Source: Cytophagales bacterium
GTDB lineage: Bacteria; Bacteroidota; Bacteroidia; Cytophagales; UBA9547
Length of the DNA: 64,000 nucleotides
Reading direction: 5' to 3'
Assembly: GCA_013297755.1 (NCBI GenBank)
Contig: JAAFIH010000002.1
Location: 1-64,000, forward strand
The stretch's first letter is position 1. Each line of letters begins with the position of its first letter. A program made the translations under genes and the position numbers. The notes beneath the pieces were generated by a model that saw only the letters and a program-made list of their open reading frames with translations, had not been told where the DNA came from and did no database searches. This document shows, piece after piece, positions 61,135-64,000 of the stretch.

Positions 61135-61707
61135 ATGAAATATAGTAAAAAATTATTGGGTTCAAAATGTTATTTATCGCCTGTAAGGACAGAAGATGCA
61201 GAAAAGTATTTTGAATGGCTCAATGATTTAGAGGTTTCAGTCAATTTGAGGTCTTATAGTCAACAAATCCCTTTTCAAATAGAAAAAGAGTATTTAGAAA
61301 ACTTTTCAAAAAATCAAACCAATGATTACTTGTTTGGTATAATTTCTAAAGATACAGATCAACTGATAGGAAATTGTGCTTTGATGAATCCAGATTTTAT
61401 TAATCGAAATGCTGAACTTGGGATTTTTGTTGGCGACAAAAATTATTGGGGGCAGGGCATAGGAACCGAAGCCATTACTTTACTTTTAGATTTTGGGTTT
61501 AATGTATTAAATTTACATAATATTTGGCTTAGTTTTTATGATTTTAATACCAAAAGTAAAAAAATATATGAAAAATGTGGCTTCAAAATTATAGGTCGTA
61601 GGCGTGAGTCTAAAATCATTGGAACACTAAAATTTGATATTGTATATATGGATATTTTGGCAGAAGAGTACAAATCTGTATACATAAAAAATCTTTTACA
61701 TATCTGA
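61135..61707 (+). CDS. GNAT-family acetyltransferase (RimJ/RimL-like)
   Basis: A 190-residue N-acetyltransferase. The acetyl-CoA-binding pattern appears as NYWGQGIGTEAITLLLDFGF, followed by NIWLSFYDFNTKSKKIYEKCGF, which is typical of the RimJ/RimL branch. The acceptor (protein N-terminus, amino sugar or other amine) is unknown. It precedes the rhamnosidase-like gene by 104 bases on the same strand. Confidence 0.88.
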   Translation: MKYSKKLLGSKCYLSPVRTEDAEKYFEWLNDLEVSVNLRSYSQQIPFQIEKEYLENFSKNQTNDYLFGIISKDTDQLIGNCALMNPDFINRNAELGIFVGDKNYWGQGIGTEAITLLLDFGFNVLNLHNIWLSFYDFNTKSKKIYEKCGFKIIGRRRESKIIGTLKFDIVYMDILAEEYKSVYIKNLLHI

Positions 61708-61811
61708 TTTTTAATATTATTACTTTTATTTTTAATTATTTTCTTATTGTTTGTTACAAGTACTATTTCATTTTTTTTATTTAACATTTGAAACTCCTAA
61801 TTTAATTTAAC

Positions 61812-64000
61812 ATGCGTAGAAGAGATTTTGTGGCTTATTCAGGTATTGCGATGGCAGGTAGTTGGCTTTGGCCACACCATTTGCAATCCGAAATTTTAGA
61901 AACAGAATCTCAAATAAATCAATCTGAAGTGCCAAAAAATGCAAAGTTTATTTGGTATGACTCAACTGGTTTGGGGCGTAATTTGTATGCAAATTTTAGA
62001 AAATCATTTCTTATTGAGGGCAAAGTTGAATCTGCTATTTTATCATTGTTTGCAGATACAAGTTATCAATTATTTGTAAATGGGCAATTTATTCAACAAG
62101 GACCTATACGATTCGACCCTCGATTTCCTGTCTATGATACAATAGATTTGACACCTTTTTTAGTGCAAGGAAAAAATGTGATAGCTGTGCAGGCCAATTA
62201 TTTTGGTATGCAAACATATAAATCTATCGAAAATCGTGGTGGATTTATTGCTTGGGGTGTGATTAAAAATGGAAATAAATCAATAAATTTAGACACTAAT
62301 GACAAAAATTGGCGTTGTACCAAAGCTAAGGAATATTCTAAATATGTTCAAAAATTAAGTTTTGCTTTAAATCCAACAGTAATATTTGACCAAAAAAATG
62401 AAATAAAAAGCTGGAAATCCAAAGATTTTGAAGATTCAAAAATACCATTACCAATTCTATTAGATAATCAAAAAAGTTGGGGCAAATTCTCAAAAAGAAA
62501 TATACCCTACATGTCAGGCCATGAAGTAAAAATTGAGAAGTTTATTCATATTTTCCCTTTGTTAAACGAATATACTTATTATTCATTTTCTATTCCTTTA
62601 CCTCTAGTAGCCGAGGATAACAATGGGTATGGAAATGACTTTTTTATATCTTTTTTTACCTGGATTCATTCTGAAACAGAGCAAACGATACATATTGGCC
62701 GATTTTGGGGCGAAAACTGGCTCAATGGAAAACTTCTTGGGGGTATAGATTCTCAAACCCATAGCATGAGAATTTTATCAGAAGCCAAGCTCAATAAGGG
62801 ATGGAATTATTTTTTTGGTAAAATTGGCCCTTATAACGATGTTTTAAATCATTATTTTTCTTTTCCTAGTAACAAAGGACTTACTATTTCGGCCAATAAA
62901 TTACTCAATGGCGATACAGTCTTTTTTAAACGACAACCCATTGTAGAACCTTCAGCTTTCAATAAACTAATATCAACCAAAAACTTACCTTTTGATTCAA
63001 ACGATACTTTATCAGATGTGGGTGGATGGGTAGATGTAACCATAGATGATAAAGCCGAAAGCCCTTGTTTAGAAACCAGTTGGGATTGTTATGAAGAGCA
63101 AGTTGAAAATCTCAAAGAGGAGACTTTTCAAGGATTTATTATTAAAAAAGAGTTTTATCCTAATGGATGTAGTATTTTAATGGATGTTGGGCAAATGAAT
63201 CTTGCCTATCCAAAACTCCAATTAAAAAATGCTAAAAATGCAACCATTGATTTAACTTACAGCGAACAACTTTGCGAAGATGGGCAGCATTTGCTACATT
63301 CATTTAATTATTTGCCAGGAGATAGATTGATTTGTTCTGAGGATAATTTTACTTGGATGCCTACACATCCTAGAGGTATAAAATTCATAAAAATTACTTT
63401 TAGAAACATTTTACAAGACATTACTTTAGAAAAATTTGAAATCATTTCTGCCAACTATCCAACCACAAAAATTGGTGCTTTTTCTAGTTCTGACCAACTA
63501 CTAAATGCAGTTTGGGAGATGTGCTATCGTACACAAAAAGCAAACATGGAAGATGCCTATGTAGATTGTTCTGGTCGAGAGAGAGGCATGTATTTGAGAG
63601 ATACTAATATTCAATATTTTAATAATTTAGCACTTTTTGGAGACCAAAAATTGATGAGGCGTTGCTTAGAATTATATCTACAATCGCCAGACAATACAGG
63701 CAAGGTTCGTGCAGTTTTTCCTAATGTTGGAAATTACACTATTGCTGATTTTTCGCTAAACTTACTTGATGGTCTCAAAGAATATTTCAATAATACCAAT
63801 GATAAAGCCTTAATTATTGACTACTGGGACGCTATTGTAGGAAATTTAAAGTGGTTTAATGACTTATCAGACGAAAGAGAAGATAATTTGCTAGATGCTG
63901 AATGGGACAAAAAACACAATATTGATGCACATTATGGGGGTTTTCATGGCGATTTGGGCATAGAACCCAACTCACTTTCTATCAAAGGTATACATTGTGT
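61812..64000 (+). CDS. Alpha-L-rhamnosidase-like glycoside hydrolase (3' partial)
   Basis: Open from ATG 61812 to the window edge (729 complete codons visible). It starts with a twin-arginine-like leader (MRRRDFVAYSGIAMAG). Beta-rich N-terminal domains carry segments typical of GH78 enzymes (YQLFVNGQFIQQGPIRFDPR, then QVENLKEETFQGFIIKKEF). The alpha/alpha-barrel begins near residue 560 with ANMEDAYVDCSGRERGMYLR, the counterpart of the GH78 acidic active-site segment. It probably removes rhamnose or a related sugar from a plant or bacterial polysaccharide. The catalytic domain's end lies outside the window. Confidence 0.85.
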   Translation, partial: MRRRDFVAYSGIAMAGSWLWPHHLQSEILETESQINQSEVPKNAKFIWYDSTGLGRNLYANFRKSFLIEGKVESAILSLFADTSYQLFVNGQFIQQGPIRFDPRFPVYDTIDLTPFLVQGKNVIAVQANYFGMQTYKSIENRGGFIAWGVIKNGNKSINLDTNDKNWRCTKAKEYSKYVQKLSFALNPTVIFDQKNEIKSWKSKDFEDSKIPLPILLDNQKSWGKFSKRNIPYMSGHEVKIEKFIHIFPLLNEYTYYSFSIPLPLVAEDNNGYGNDFFISFFTWIHSETEQTIHIGRFWGENWLNGKLLGGIDSQTHSMRILSEAKLNKGWNYFFGKIGPYNDVLNHYFSFPSNKGLTISANKLLNGDTVFFKRQPIVEPSAFNKLISTKNLPFDSNDTLSDVGGWVDVTIDDKAESPCLETSWDCYEEQVENLKEETFQGFIIKKEFYPNGCSILMDVGQMNLAYPKLQLKNAKNATIDLTYSEQLCEDGQHLLHSFNYLPGDRLICSEDNFTWMPTHPRGIKFIKITFRNILQDITLEKFEIISANYPTTKIGAFSSSDQLLNAVWEMCYRTQKANMEDAYVDCSGRERGMYLRDTNIQYFNNLALFGDQKLMRRCLELYLQSPDNTGKVRAVFPNVGNYTIADFSLNLLDGLKEYFNNTNDKALIIDYWDAIVGNLKWFNDLSDEREDNLLDAEWDKKHNIDAHYGGFHGDLGIEPNSLSIKGIHC

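Overview
The window is AT-rich, tightly packed bacterial chromosome, about 30% G+C by eye. Several marks point to a Bacteroidota member, probably Cytophagia-like. There are exact TAnnTTTG promoter -7 boxes and no clear Shine-Dalgarno sites. Bacteroidota-restricted families are present (DUF4290, DUF3276/PUR, IPExxxVDY next to pyruvate kinase, CcmD-like, DUF7033 deacetylase, OmpA with thrombospondin-3 repeats), and so is classical menaquinone synthesis (menF-menD). I saw no rRNA, tRNA, insertion sequence, prophage or CRISPR array. Starts were re-judged by hand, and several were moved downstream of a -7 box.

Layout. 1-13 kb: a tandem-heptamer array, pyrR, a membrane metallophosphoesterase, a phosphohexomutase, an amino-acid permease, an operon of a TPR membrane protein, two lipoproteins and ispF, then pdhA, merR-gatC, an orphan Cas6-like gene, ychF and DUF3276. 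13-28 kb: rlpA, a translationally coupled pair of tiny membrane proteins, ilvC, gtrA overlapping a serB-serA fusion, a DMT exporter, DUF4290, pheT, a beta-CASP nuclease, a TIM-barrel isomerase, lptG/F, rsmG, lolA, hisIE. 28-37 kb: ykgB-like, lpd, and a minus-strand run of sulfite/nitrite reductase, four tandem coiled-coil membrane paralogues and a J-domain/TPR protein, followed by ccmC-ccmD. 37-48 kb: ompA, a protein-glutaminase-like protein, a UvrD helicase, IPExxxVDY-pyk, nadK, a 7TMR-DISM histidine kinase with its regulator, a palindrome with a tiny gene opposite, and a stand-alone S74-type domain. 48-64 kb: a transaldolase, a ceramidase-like membrane protein, DUF58, the menF-menD-deacetylase operon, an ExoX-like nuclease, ugd, a second repeat locus abutting a LOG-family gene, a large helical protein, a GNAT and an alpha-L-rhamnosidase-like protein that runs off the window.

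Most genes are housekeeping: central carbon metabolism (pgm, pdhA, lpd, pyk, transaldolase), amino acids (ilvC, serB-serA, hisIE), quinone and heme export (menFD, ccmCD), envelope biogenesis (lptG/F, lolA, rlpA, ompA) and translation (gatC, pheT, rsmG, ychF). The least explained items are the fourfold paralogue cluster behind the sulfite reductase, the orphan Cas6 homologue, the two repeat loci with a shared design, the tiny gene and palindrome opposite the histidine-kinase operon, and menD, whose frame has no ATG, GTG or TTG at the expected start.
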